Part shown: piece by piece, positions 1 to 7,000 of the stretch | How positions within the stretch are numbered: position 1 is the stretch's first letter | How the letters are laid out: every line of letters begins with the position of its first letter | NCBI GenBank assembly: GCA_934395135.1 | Contig: CAKRRK010000016.1 | Location: forward strand, 1-30,480 | DNA length: 30,480 nt | Direction: 5' to 3' | From: an uncultured Eubacteriales bacterium | Lineage (GTDB): Bacteria; Bacillota; Clostridia; Oscillospirales; Butyricicoccaceae | Position numbers and translations under genes: made by a program | Notes under the pieces: model-generated | The model's database searches: none | What the model saw: only the letters and a program-made list of their open reading frames with translations | What the model was told of the DNA's origin: nothing

Positions 1-30
1 AACCCACTCTGCTTGTTACAATGAAATAGA

Positions 31-63
31 ACAAAGCGCGCGCCATTTTTGCGCGCGTTTTGT
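31..63. terminator. GC-rich stem-loop, probably bidirectional terminator
   Basis: Arms 31-43 and 51-63 pair with one mismatch around a CGCGCGC core and a 7-base loop. A short T-run follows the core on the plus strand and weak T-richness follows on the minus strand. It could end a gene left of the window and also transcription from the minus-strand genes at 326-984. Confidence 0.6.
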
Positions 64-325
64 CTATAGTATGGTAACTTTTTTCTGCTTTGTTCCCTCG
101 ATTTTCATCGACAAATCATGTCTGACGATACGCCAAAACGATTTTCAACCGGGATGCACGGATGAAACCTTTTGAAACCATAGAAAAACTGCCGAGGGTT
201 CTTCTGGATGGTTTATCTTTTACACTTGCCTTTGCAAATGCCCGATCATTCTATCCATTTTATGGTTTCCGGAATTACGATCTTGCCTGGCAGTGATGTT
301 TGTTTTGTGGTTTGTGGAGAAAACC
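64..325. other. Intergenic stretch, no gene seen
   Basis: No reading frame here has a ribosome binding site or a recognisable product. The short frames crossing it run antisense into the CoA-binding gene. I see only a small ATTTTCAT-type inverted repeat near 100-112. Confidence 0.4.
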
Positions 326-679
326 TCAGCAGTATCGCTGCATGCCAACCAGAAGACAGTCCGTAATGTATGGAAGCTGGTGTTCGTCCAGATAAGAAAG
401 CAGTTCTTCACTTTCGGCTCCCGGCTGGATGACAATGCATTGAAACGGCTTTTGACATGCCTGTATCAATTTCAGTCCTTTCGCAGGATGGATGCAGAGG
501 TCGATGATATCGATCTTTTCCGGCACGTCGTTAATGGAGGCAAGTTCTTTGTCCACCCCATAAACCGTATAACCCTGATCCAGCAGGCCGGTTTTAATTT
601 TGTATGCAAATTTTTGGCGGTCCAGCGTGTTGCCCACCACAACAAAGGTCTTTTGCGCCATGATTTCAGATAGTTCCAT
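326..679 (-). CDS. CoA-binding domain protein (YccU/CoA_binding_2-like)
   Basis: This is a 117-residue single-domain Rossmann-fold protein of the CoA-binding family. The N-terminal strand and turn (FVVVGNTLDRQKFAYKI, from about residue 11) is followed by a second strand (GYTVYGVD). Next come the family-typical PEKIDIIDLCIHP segment and the QCIVIQPGAES segment, so the fold looks complete. Family members bind CoA or nucleotides and have no firmly established reaction. The start is the ATG at 677-679, because AGGAGG lies about 8 bases upstream; the frame remains open seven codons further without a ribosome binding site. It follows the RHH gene (802-984) on the same strand, 122 bases downstream, and may share its transcript. 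Confidence 0.85.
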   Translation of the reverse strand: MELSEIMAQKTFVVVGNTLDRQKFAYKIKTGLLDQGYTVYGVDKELASINDVPEKIDIIDLCIHPAKGLKLIQACQKPFQCIVIQPGAESEELLSYLDEHQLPYITDCLLVGMQRYC

Positions 680-801
680 AGGGTTTCCTCCTGTTATCAA
701 TCCAATTCCAGAAAAAATTGCAAGAGATGGTCAATGCTTGGGAAGCGGCAGAGACAAAGGCCGCTTGTCATATCCGGCCAATGGATGGCCGCAAGACAGC
801 G

Positions 802-984
802 TTACTGCTTTGCAGGCGGCTCCGCTTGTTTTTGTTGCCGTTCATACGCTTCCAGACCAAGGCGGATAAGCGCGACGGTAGCGTCGTTTCGGGTTTGAAA
901 CCGATTGTTGAAGCGAAAATCCTCAATCTTTTGAAACATTTCATCGTCAACTGTTAAAGAGTAACGCGGTTTGTTTGTGGCCAT
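802..984 (-). CDS. Small ribbon-helix-helix DNA-binding protein
   Basis: This 60-residue protein has the layout of a ribbon-helix-helix (CopG/Arc/MetJ-like) repressor. A basic start is followed by one strand (PRYSLTVDD), a helix (EMFQKIEDFRF), a turn and a second helix (NDATVALIRLGLEAYERQQ). Such proteins bind DNA as dimers through the beta-ribbon, often on tandem short repeats. The start is the ATG at 982-984, preceded by GAGGTGA; an 11-codon upstream extension lacks a ribosome binding site. Its promoter (TTTACA, 17, TATAAT; 1009-1037 minus) contains a CAGTGAACCAAA motif that is repeated at the divergent promoter. Auto- or cross-repression is therefore likely, as an inference. The target function is unknown. 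Confidence 0.75.
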   Translation of the reverse strand: MATNKPRYSLTVDDEMFQKIEDFRFNNRFQTRNDATVALIRLGLEAYERQQKQAEPPAKQ

Positions 985-1008
985 ACTATCACCTCGCAAT
1001 TTGATTCT

Positions 1009-1037
1009 ATTATACATCAGTGAACCAAAAGTGTAAA
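1009..1037 (-). promoter_or_regulatory. Promoter of the minus-strand RHH gene
   Basis: Reading the minus strand, TTTACA (1037-1032) and TATAAT (1014-1009) are separated by 17 bases. The operator-like CAGTGAACCAAA (1018-1029) fills the spacer between them. Confidence 0.75.
1018..1029 (+). promoter_or_regulatory. Operator-like repeat, copy 1
   Basis: CAGTGAACCAAA lies between the -35 and -10 boxes of the minus-strand RHH promoter. An identical 12-mer lies at 1093-1104, exactly 75 bases away and in the same orientation. The position fits a repressor site. Confidence 0.6.
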
Positions 1038-1058
1038 GGTTATCTGGTGCAATTCATC

Positions 1059-1087
1059 TTGACAGAATTCGACACATCGGATATACT
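1059..1087 (+). promoter_or_regulatory. Strong promoter of the plus-strand RHH gene
   Basis: A perfect TTGACA (1059-1064) is followed after 17 bases by TATACT (1082-1087). The predicted transcription start, near 1094, lies inside the operator-like repeats at 1090-1110. Confidence 0.85.
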
Positions 1088-1089
1088 GT

Positions 1090-1110
1090 AACCAGTGAAC
1101 CAAATAACCA
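1090..1110 (+). repeat. Three AACCA direct repeats at 8-base phase (operator-like)
   Basis: AACCA occurs at 1090-1094, 1098-1102 and 1106-1110, each exactly 8 bases after the last, across the predicted start of transcription. The middle unit belongs to the 12-mer CAGTGAACCAAA (1093-1104) shared with 1018-1029. Short tandem direct repeats of this kind are the usual targets of RHH repressors. Confidence 0.65.
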
Positions 1111-1140
1111 CCAATGAAATCGGATGAAGGAGAGATGAGG

Positions 1141-1332
1141 ATGAAAAAGGATGGAAGGAGAATTGCGATATCGGTTCCGCCAGAATTACAAAGCAAGCTG
1201 CAAACATTGCGGGATGCTCGGTTTCCGCAGTCCACAAAGGCGGAGATGCTGCGGACGTTGATTGCGCTGGGGCTGCAACAGGGAGAAAAAGAACTTCGGG
1301 GTACGGACAGTGTGGATACGCTGAAAGGATAG
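1141..1332 (+). CDS. Small ribbon-helix-helix DNA-binding protein
   Basis: This is a 63-residue RHH-type protein. A basic lead and strand (RRIAISVPPEL) precede helix 1 (QSKLQTLRDARF), a linker, and helix 2 (STKAEMLRTLIALGLQQGEK). The ATG at 1141 is chosen because AAGGAG lies 7-8 bases upstream (about 1128-1133); the ATGs at 1114 and 1135 are badly placed for a ribosome binding site. It is transcribed divergently from another RHH gene, and operator-like repeats cover its own transcription start, so autoregulation is the simplest reading. A possible small exported protein starts 4 bases after its stop. An RHH antitoxin role is conceivable, but no toxin is recognised. Confidence 0.75.
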   Translation: MKKDGRRIAISVPPELQSKLQTLRDARFPQSTKAEMLRTLIALGLQQGEKELRGTDSVDTLKG

Positions 1333-1336
1333 CGGC

Positions 1337-1681
1337 ATGAAGAGGATCATATGCTGTATGCTGTGCGTCTTGGTTTGCGCGGTGCTGCTGTTGGAAGCGG
1401 AGCCGGTTCCAGCCATTGTGACAGACCGATATTGCGGCATGGGGGAAAGGCAGAGCCGGATTTTTCTGCTGTGTGGGGAAGAGAACGACCAAAAGAACCG
1501 CGGTGGAATTGGACGAAAAAGGACAGAAGACACTGTCGGTCGGCCGGCAGGGATGCCGATGCAAACGGAGCCGCATGCCGCGGTGGGCGTTTACAACGGA
1601 ACAGCATGGCAGTTTGGAAAGGTGATAATTTGTATTTGTGACACATCGCCATGCGCCAGGATTTTTTTGGCTTTTTTATAA
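1337..1681 (+). CDS. Hypothetical small protein with signal-like N-terminus (doubtful)
   Basis: This 114-residue frame starts 4 bases after the RHH gene, with AAGGA about 8 bases upstream. The N-terminus (residues 1-22: basic, then a Cys/Leu/Val-rich hydrophobic run ending near AEPVPA) looks like a signal peptide or membrane anchor. The rest is low in hydrophobic residues and matches no family I know. The final residues run almost into the terminator at 1697-1730. Two other frames are also open over much of it. One, around 1480-1625, reads as well as this one, so a frameshifted remnant is possible. The first ~60 residues are the best supported part. Confidence 0.4.
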   Translation: MKRIICCMLCVLVCAVLLLEAEPVPAIVTDRYCGMGERQSRIFLLCGEENDQKNRGGIGRKRTEDTVGRPAGMPMQTEPHAAVGVYNGTAWQFGKVIICICDTSPCARIFLAFL

Positions 1682-1696
1682 AAGTACAGACCGCAT

Positions 1697-1730
1697 AAAA
1701 AAGGAACCGTACGCGTACGGTTCCTTTTTT
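1697..1730. terminator. Bidirectional rho-independent terminator
   Basis: This is a perfect 34-base palindrome: six A, an 11-base GC-containing arm (1703-1713), its complement (1714-1724), and six T. It separates the convergent RHH operon (plus) and fprA (minus) and should terminate both. Confidence 0.95.
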
Positions 1731-1736
1731 ATGTCG

Positions 1737-2900
1737 TTATTGCAGAAGCGCGTCGGCAAGCTGTTCCATTGCCGGAAGGGTATCGGCGTTCATAACGGAT
1801 TTCACCGTCACCACCGGTTCGCAGATGGTTAGGTTTTTGCAGGTGTCCAGGAGCGCGCGCATATGCTTGCCTGCCATTGGCGCCCAACTGCCGTTTTCCA
1901 GAATGCCTACCGTGCGGTTCTGGTAATTCTTGTCCCTTAGGTGCAGAAGGAAATGTTCCATGCAGGGGAACAGGCCAGCGTCATAGGTTGGCGCGCAGAC
2001 AAGGAGCCGGCTGTAGCGAAATGCGTCTTCCACAGCCTCCGCCATATCGCACCGGGCAAGATCGCATACGACGACTTTGGGCGCGCCTTTTGCTTCCAGA
2101 ATGGCGGCGAATTTTTTCGCGGCTGCCGCAGTGTTGCCATGAATGGAAGCATACGCCACCAGAACGCCCTCGTCTTCCGGACGGTAGCTGCTCCAGATAT
2201 CATATTTTTGGAGATAAAACGAAAGGTCATCTTTTAAAATTGGGCCGTGCAGCGGGCAGATGATCCGGATGTCCAGGCCAGCAGCCTTTTTCAAAAGCGT
2301 TTGCACCTGCGCACCGTATTTGCCCACAATATTGATAAAATACCGGCGTGCCTCACAGGTCCAATCCTCATCGCAGTCCAACGCGCCGAATTTGCCAAAA
2401 CCGTCGGCGGAAAAGAGAACCTTTTCGGAATGCTCATAGGTTACCATAACTTCTGGCCAGTGTACCATTGGCGCCATATAAAAGCTGAGAGTGTGGCGGC
2501 CAAGCTCCAGGGTTTCGCCCTCTTTCACCGTCACCGTTTTTTTCGTCAAATCCATAGGGAAGAATTGAGGCAGCATAGCAAATGTTTTTGCGTTGCCCAC
2601 AAGCATGGCGTCGGGATATTTTTCCACAAAAGCACCGATGTTTGCCGCATGATCCGGTTCCAGATGAGAAATTACCAGATAATCCGGACGCTGTCCGCCA
2701 AGAGCCTTGTCCAGATTTGCAAACCATTCGTCCGTTGCGCGTCTGTCCACCGTGTCCATTACGGCGATTTTTTCGTCCAAAATGATATAGGAATTATAGG
2801 AAACGCCGTTCGGCACCACATATTGACTTTCGAACAGATCAATGGTTTTGTCATCTACGCCGATATAACGTATGCTGTCGGAAATTGTAATGTCTTTCAT
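1737..2900 (-). CDS. fprA: Flavodiiron protein (FprA/A-type flavoprotein)
   Basis: This 387-residue flavodiiron protein is a cytoplasmic enzyme that reduces O2 to water or NO to N2O, using electrons from rubredoxin or reduced flavin, to protect anaerobes. Residues 1-240 form the metallo-beta-lactamase-like domain. It carries the complete di-iron ligand set: HxExDH (H79, E81, D83, H84), H147, D166 and H218. Residues about 245-387 form the flavodoxin domain, with the FMN phosphate loop near SIHGNTA (252-258) and an APTYDAG segment. Length and order match the family, and there is no extra rubredoxin domain. The start has GGAGGG upstream. It follows yebC by 75 bases on the same strand and may be partly cotranscribed. 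It ends just before the perfect terminator palindrome. Confidence 0.95.
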   Translation of the reverse strand: MKDITISDSIRYIGVDDKTIDLFESQYVVPNGVSYNSYIILDEKIAVMDTVDRRATDEWFANLDKALGGQRPDYLVISHLEPDHAANIGAFVEKYPDAMLVGNAKTFAMLPQFFPMDLTKKTVTVKEGETLELGRHTLSFYMAPMVHWPEVMVTYEHSEKVLFSADGFGKFGALDCDEDWTCEARRYFINIVGKYGAQVQTLLKKAAGLDIRIICPLHGPILKDDLSFYLQKYDIWSSYRPEDEGVLVAYASIHGNTAAAAKKFAAILEAKGAPKVVVCDLARCDMAEAVEDAFRYSRLLVCAPTYDAGLFPCMEHFLLHLRDKNYQNRTVGILENGSWAPMAGKHMRALLDTCKNLTICEPVVTVKSVMNADTLPAMEQLADALLQ

Positions 2901-2975
2901 AAAAATGAACCCTCCAATCTTTATACTGCGGGGAAACCAAATGGTTTTAACCTGCCAATGCTGCTATTGTTTCCA

Positions 2976-3701
2976 TTATTCTTCCCAGTTATGATAGACG
3001 TTCTGTACGTCGTCGTTGTCTTCCAGGAGTTCCAGAAGCTTTTCCATTTTGGTAATGTCATCTTCCGAGGAAAGCGTGATGTAGTTTTGCGGGACAAGCT
3101 GTACCTCCGCCTCCAGAAACGAAAGCCCCTGTGCTTCCAGCGCTTCCCGAACGGAGCTGAAAGCATCTGGATCGGTATATACTTCAAACACGTCGCCATC
3201 CGACAGGAAATCATCTGCGCCGCAGTCCAGACAGAGCATCATGGTTTCATCTTCTTCCAGCGTGCCTTTTTCCATCACAAGAACGCCTTTGCGGTCAAAC
3301 TGCCAGGAAACACAGCCGGTGGCGCCCAGTCCGGCGCCGAACTTATCAAACGCATGGCGGATTTCGCTTGCGGTGCGGTTGCGGTTGTCCGTGAGGGTCT
3401 CCACAATCACTGCAGTGCCGGAGGGACCATATCCCTCATATACAATATCCTCATAGTTTACCGAACTGGAATCGTTGGAAAACTTGTCCAGCATGCGCTT
3501 AATGTTATCGTTTGGCACATTGTTCGCTTTGGCTTTTGCAATGATATCCCGGAGTTTCCCATTGACGTTGGGGTCCGCGCTGCCGCCGCTTTTGATAGCT
3601 ACCGCCATTTCACGGCCGATTTTTGTAAAAATTTGGGCTTTTTTTGCGTCATTTGCCCCTTTTTTTTTGGCAATATTATGCCATTTGGAATGTCCGGACA
3701 T
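2976..3701 (-). CDS. yebC: YebC/TACO1 family protein
   Basis: This 241-residue protein begins with the family signature MSGHSKWHNIAKKK and continues with KIGREMAVAIKSGG and PNDNIKRMLDK. The central segment YEGYGPSGTAVIVETLTDN is diagnostic. The family was annotated as transcriptional regulators; more recent work points to a role in translation, helping ribosomes at difficult sequences. The start is the ATG at 3699-3701 with GGAGGT upstream. The frame stays open 53 codons further, but that part is not YebC-like and contains the promoter. A TTGAGA, 17, TATAAT promoter lies at 3748-3776 on the minus strand. Confidence 0.95.
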   Translation of the reverse strand: MSGHSKWHNIAKKKGANDAKKAQIFTKIGREMAVAIKSGGSADPNVNGKLRDIIAKAKANNVPNDNIKRMLDKFSNDSSSVNYEDIVYEGYGPSGTAVIVETLTDNRNRTASEIRHAFDKFGAGLGATGCVSWQFDRKGVLVMEKGTLEEDETMMLCLDCGADDFLSDGDVFEVYTDPDAFSSVREALEAQGLSFLEAEVQLVPQNYITLSSEDDITKMEKLLELLEDNDDVQNVYHNWEE

Positions 3702-3747
3702 ATAGAAACCTCCGTTTGATGATAAAGAGTGAATTTTTAGCTTTTCT

Positions 3748-3776
3748 ATTATATCAAAAAAAGTTCTATATCTCAA
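3748..3776 (-). promoter_or_regulatory. yebC promoter
   Basis: On the minus strand TTGAGA (3776-3771) and TATAAT (3753-3748) are 17 bases apart. This puts the start of transcription about 40 bases before the yebC ATG. Confidence 0.75.
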
Positions 3777-3786
3777 CTGCAAAATA

Positions 3787-3816
3787 TGAATAACTCCGAT
3801 AAAAGCGCAAATAATA
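3787..3816 (+). promoter_or_regulatory. Sigma-G-like (forespore) promoter
   Basis: TGAATA (3787-3792), 17 bases, then AATAATA (3810-3816) matches the Bacillus sigma-G pattern (TGAATA / CATACTA-like) closely. No good sigma-A promoter precedes the small gene at 3847. The region is AT-rich, so chance remains possible. Confidence 0.4.
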
Positions 3817-3846
3817 GTAATAAATTCAGAAAGAGGTGAAAATAAA

Positions 3847-3963
3847 ATGGAAAAGAACAAGAATCAGAGCCAGAACAATTCTTCTGAGAATAATAAGAAC
3901 AGCCAGAACAACAGCAAAAACAAAAGCGAAAGCAACAACAGCAAGCAGAACAGCAACAACTAA
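3847..3963 (+). CDS. 38-residue Asn/Ser/Lys-rich peptide, possible small spore protein
   Basis: This short gene starts at ATG 3847 with AGAGGTGAA about 6-8 bases upstream and ends in TAA at 3961-3963. The 38 residues use only six amino acids: 15 Asn, 9 Ser, 6 Lys, 4 Gln, 3 Glu and the start Met. There are no hydrophobic residues, so it should be disordered and soluble. This composition recalls minor or gamma-type small spore proteins, and the upstream sequence resembles a sigma-G promoter. Both hints point to a spore product, but no family signature proves it. It is divergent from yebC and followed at once by a long hairpin (3969-4020). The reading frame and ribosome binding site are clear; the function is inferred. 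Confidence 0.65.
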   Translation: MEKNKNQSQNNSSENNKNSQNNSKNKSESNNSKQNSNN

Positions 3964-3968
3964 AAATT

Positions 3969-4020
3969 GCGTATAACAATACGAAGAGGGGAACATTCTC
4001 CTCTTCGTATTGTTATACGC
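3969..4020. terminator. 21-bp perfect hairpin, probable terminator
   Basis: Arms 3969-3989 and 4000-4020 are perfectly complementary over 21 bases with a 10-base loop. A run of T (AATTTTTA) follows on the minus strand, so it terminates best in that direction, where mrnC is the nearest upstream gene. On the plus strand it sits 5 bases after the Asn-rich gene, with only a TTT following. The stem is unusually long and AT-containing for a simple terminator. Confidence 0.7.
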
Positions 4021-4461
4021 AGTTTGAAAAAGCAAACAGTATTCGGGCACGCCCGCATTCCCGCAATGTAAGTTCCATCGTTTCCGAAAGGGTTCGGCCG
4101 GCGCCATATGGAGCACCGAATACAAAGTGGAAGACGGTCCGGGAAGGTCTGCTGTTCCGCAGGGAGGGAACTTGTCCCTGGAAAACCGCTCCGGGCTTTT
4201 TTCGCGGAATAAGAGATCGTCAATCGGGAGAAAAGCCCCGCGGCACTAAGTTTGTACAACGTTCAAAATAGAACCCCCGCAGGCTATGGCATAGGTTTTG
4301 ATAGAAAAATAGAGATAATGGACTTTACCGGCTTTGCTCACCGAAAGTTTCCTGCATTGCAGACGAACAGCGTTGCCGGGGCCCTTCCCTTCCGTGGGAG
4401 TATCGGGCAGGAGAAGATTAAGATAGAAACCGAGCGGAGTCAAAACTGTATAAAAAACAGG
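4021..4461. other. 441-base stretch without a convincing gene
   Basis: Short frames exist on both strands, but none has a ribosome binding site, family motif or sensible composition. Local inverted repeats occur at about 4150-4195 (CTGC/GCAG and CAGGGA/TCCCTG) before a CTTTTTT run. The stretch may be the 3' region of mrnC, a decayed gene or an unrecognised RNA. Confidence 0.4.
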
Positions 4462-4875
4462 TCACAGGGCCGTATCCTCCAGGGAAAGCACATGGTCAAA
4501 CAACTGGTTCAACCGATCATATTCTCCCTGTAAATACAGCCAGCCAAATAAGGTTTCCAGAGCCGTTGCATAAGAATATTCCATAACGGAGGAAGATTTT
4601 GGAATGGATTTTGGCTTTGCGTTCCGGCCGCGGAGAAAAACTTCCTGTTCCTTATCTGTAAGAAAAGGCTGAAGAAGGTGGGCGGCGGCGCATTGGAACG
4701 ACGCTTTTACCAGCCTTGTGGTCGCCCGGTGCAGCGCCTTGGCGGTGCATTTGCCGGTGGAAACCAGATAAGAACGCACCATCAGCTCGTATACACAGTC
4801 GCCGAGATGGGCAAGTCCCAGATTGCTGACGCTGTGAAGGGCTGGCTCTTCTAACGTGATATGAAAATAATCCAT
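4462..4875 (-). CDS. mrnC: Mini-ribonuclease 3 (Mini-III)
   Basis: This 137-residue protein is a RNase III catalytic domain without the double-stranded RNA-binding domain, the hallmark of Mini-III, which matures 23S rRNA ends in Firmicutes. The signature LAHLGDCVYELMVRSYLV contains the catalytic Asp. A second motif near residues 105-118 (SYATALETLFGWLYLQG) holds the second acidic cluster, and the basic RNAKPKS segment is also typical. Start choice: ATG at 4873-4875 with AAAGGA 8 bases upstream; the seven-codon TTG extension to 4896 would cover that site. A TTTACA, 17, TATAAT promoter lies at 4911-4939. No cysS or rlmB neighbour is present, although mrnC often sits by them. Confidence 0.93.
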   Translation of the reverse strand: MDYFHITLEEPALHSVSNLGLAHLGDCVYELMVRSYLVSTGKCTAKALHRATTRLVKASFQCAAAHLLQPFLTDKEQEVFLRGRNAKPKSIPKSSSVMEYSYATALETLFGWLYLQGEYDRLNQLFDHVLSLEDTAL

Positions 4876-4910
4876 AGAAAAGTTCCTTTCTGACAAGATA
4901 TCCGTAAAAA

Positions 4911-4939
4911 ATTATACAATACCCGGAAAAACATGTAAA
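4911..4939 (-). promoter_or_regulatory. mrnC promoter
   Basis: Minus-strand TTTACA (4939-4934) and TATAAT (4916-4911) are 17 bases apart, about 36 bases before the mrnC start codon. Confidence 0.8.
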
Positions 4940-4966
4940 GAAGGTTTATCCAAGGGAGCGGGAGAA

Positions 4967-4995
4967 TAGACAGGCTTGTCCTGGTGTGCTATACT
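4967..4995 (+). promoter_or_regulatory. Promoter of the coiled-coil gene
   Basis: TAGACA (4967-4972), 17 bases, TATACT (4990-4995). It diverges from the mrnC promoter within 60 bases. Confidence 0.7.
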
Positions 4996-5040
4996 GAATT
5001 TGACGCAAGAATGAAGACCGTCTGAAAAGCCGGAGGTGTT

Positions 5041-6006
5041 ATGGAAGAACAATTTGAACTGCAAAGATTGCAGGAGAGAGTTTTGCGGAAAAAGAAACTG
5101 CGGGCTATGCTGGACAGCCTGCATTGCCGGAAAAACACGTTACAGCAGGAGATCCTCTGCCGGCAGGAAATTCTGAAGCGGGAGCAAGAGGATGTTGACC
5201 GGTTGAAAAACATCAGCTTTGCAACCCTTTTTTACAAGTTTCTGGGAAAACAGGCGGAGAAATTGGAAAAGGAACAGGAGGAGGCGCATGCCGCCGCTGC
5301 CCGATATCACAGCGCGGAAGCGCAGTTGAAAGCGCTTATGGAGGATATCCACCGGTACAAGGCGGAGTATTCGGCGCTTTCCGGCTGTGAAAAAGAATAC
5401 CAGGCGGCATATGAGAAACGCCGAAACCATTTGATACATAGCGGCTTGACAGCCGGCGGCGAAATCTTGCAGTTGGAGAGGAAGATCGCCGAATGCGAAG
5501 AAAAGTTGCGGGAGGTGACAGAAGCGATGCAGGTGGGCCGGGCTGCAGGAAGACAGGCAGAAGCCGTGGAATGCACTTTGCAGACTGCGGAACACTATGG
5601 CGCCTGGGATATGCTGGGCGGCGGCATGCTGGCAGGGCTTGCCAAGCATGCGGAGCTGGACGCTGCACAGCAGCAGGTAGAGGAATTGCAGGTTTTGTTG
5701 CATCGCTATCAAACAGAGCTTGCAGACGTGCAGATTCCCAAGGATGAAACGGTGAAAATAGAAGGGCCTCTTTATTGGACGGATTTTCTTCTGGACAATT
5801 TCTTTGTAGATTGGGCAGTACAACAACGCATCTGCGCATCAAAAGAGACGGTTCGGGATACCCGGCGGCAGATAGAACAGATGCAGGACCAGCTTGCAGC
5901 GCTGAAAGACAGGTGGAAACAATGCCGGCAGCAATTGCAGGAAGGGCTGGACCGGCAGATCACAGGGGAAGCGTGCTCTGCCGTTTGTCAGACAAAAGAT
6001 GCATAA
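5041..6006 (+). CDS. Coiled-coil protein of unknown function
   Basis: This 321-residue protein is dominated by Glu/Gln/Lys/Arg/Ala-rich helices. A first coiled coil spans about residues 1-60 and a second about 70-170. A short non-coiled middle (about 185-205, GAWDMLGGGMLAGLAKHAELD) is followed by more helix. A Trp/Phe-rich patch (about 245-262, LYWTDFLLDNFFVDW) precedes a final coiled coil (265-305). There is no signal peptide or membrane segment. The Gly/Met-rich hinge between coils recurs in uncharacterised Firmicute proteins; I know no function for it. GGAGGTG lies 6 bases before the ATG, and the gene has its own promoter and terminator, so it is a single-gene unit. Confidence 0.8.
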   Translation: MEEQFELQRLQERVLRKKKLRAMLDSLHCRKNTLQQEILCRQEILKREQEDVDRLKNISFATLFYKFLGKQAEKLEKEQEEAHAAAARYHSAEAQLKALMEDIHRYKAEYSALSGCEKEYQAAYEKRRNHLIHSGLTAGGEILQLERKIAECEEKLREVTEAMQVGRAAGRQAEAVECTLQTAEHYGAWDMLGGGMLAGLAKHAELDAAQQQVEELQVLLHRYQTELADVQIPKDETVKIEGPLYWTDFLLDNFFVDWAVQQRICASKETVRDTRRQIEQMQDQLAALKDRWKQCRQQLQEGLDRQITGEACSAVCQTKDA

Positions 6007-6019
6007 TTTAAAACAATGG

Positions 6020-6059
6020 AAAAGCAGTGCAGCGGCCTTTTGTCCGTCGCACTGCTTTT
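6020..6059. terminator. Bidirectional terminator between coiled-coil gene and rnfB
   Basis: AAAAGCAGTGC (6020-6030) pairs with GCACTGCTTTT (6049-6059), with inner CGG/CCG pairing. The A/T tracts suit termination of the plus-strand gene and of the minus-strand rnf operon. Confidence 0.85.
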
Positions 6060-6085
6060 GTCATGGCAGAATAGATACGATACAA

Positions 6086-6976
6086 TTAGATTTCCGCAGC
6101 AACATCGCGGCTCTCGGTATCGGATTTTTGCTTGTGTTTCGCGGCCTGTGCCTTTAAGACCGCGGCGAACTTTTCCTTTTCTTCCGGCGTTGGCCGGGGG
6201 ATGATCACATTCCGTGGACAGGCTTTGGTACATAGTTTGCAGCCCACGCATTTTGTATAGTCAATGGAAGCAAAATTGTTTTCTACCGTAATGGCGGAAA
6301 ATTTGCAGACTGTCTCGCATTTTTTGCAGCCAATGCAGCCGGTAGCGCAGGAGTTAATGACCGCAGGACCCTTTTCTACCGATGCGCAGGCAACTGCCAC
6401 CGGATTTTTATAGGGAACCAGAGAAATGAGCTTTTTGGGACATTCGGCAATGCATTTCTGGCAGGCAGTGCATTTTTCCCGATCCACGACGGCGACGCCG
6501 TTTTCCAAGCGGATCGCATGAAAGGGACAAACTTTCACGCAATTACCATGCCCCAGACAGCCGCTGGCGCACAGTTTGCTGCTGCCGACGCGCATATCTG
6601 CGCGGCAGTCGGAAAGCCCTTCGTATGTAAATTTATTTACCGCGTCGCAACCGCCGCTGCAGTGGACAAAGGCTACCATTTTTTCCGAAGCGGAAGAGGA
6701 AACACCTAAAATTTCGGCGATTTTATCCGCTGCCGCGGCACCGCCCACCGGACAGCCGTTCACCGGCGCCTTGCCCGCCACAATCGCGGAAGCAAGCCCC
6801 TCGCAGCCGGGATAGCCGCAGCCGCCGCAGTTGGCGCCGGGCAGACACGCCTGCACCTTGGGGATTCGTTCGTCCACGGATACCGCAAACACTTTGGATG
6901 CGATGCCGAGAAGCAGCGCAAACACGATGCCCATAGCGCCCAGCGCAGCAATGGCATGCACAACGTTGATCGTCAT
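6086..6976 (-). CDS. rnfB: Rnf complex subunit B (iron-sulfur protein)
   Basis: This is the 296-residue electron-input subunit of the ferredoxin:NAD+ oxidoreductase. Residues 8-30 form one membrane anchor. The Fe-S domain with C44, C50, C53 and C58 follows (CLPGANCGGCGYPGC). Four ferredoxin-like Cys clusters follow at about 136-151, 169-180, 210-224 and 243-253, each with CxxC spacing. This is the longer, cluster-rich form seen in Clostridia rather than the short proteobacterial one. The Lys/Ala/Glu-rich tail (265-296) is probably flexible. It is the last gene of the operon, 24 bases after rnfA, with AAGGAG about 11 bases before the ATG. Confidence 0.96.
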   Translation of the reverse strand: MTINVVHAIAALGAMGIVFALLLGIASKVFAVSVDERIPKVQACLPGANCGGCGYPGCEGLASAIVAGKAPVNGCPVGGAAAADKIAEILGVSSSASEKMVAFVHCSGGCDAVNKFTYEGLSDCRADMRVGSSKLCASGCLGHGNCVKVCPFHAIRLENGVAVVDREKCTACQKCIAECPKKLISLVPYKNPVAVACASVEKGPAVINSCATGCIGCKKCETVCKFSAITVENNFASIDYTKCVGCKLCTKACPRNVIIPRPTPEEKEKFAAVLKAQAAKHKQKSDTESRDVAAEI

Positions 6977-7000
6977 AGTAATATCATCTCCTTCTTGCAG

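Noticed and set aside
2247..3719. 490-codon open frame on the plus strand
   Set aside because: It lies wholly antisense to fprA and yebC, has no ribosome binding site or family motif, and shows the Phe/His/Ile-rich composition of a shadow frame.
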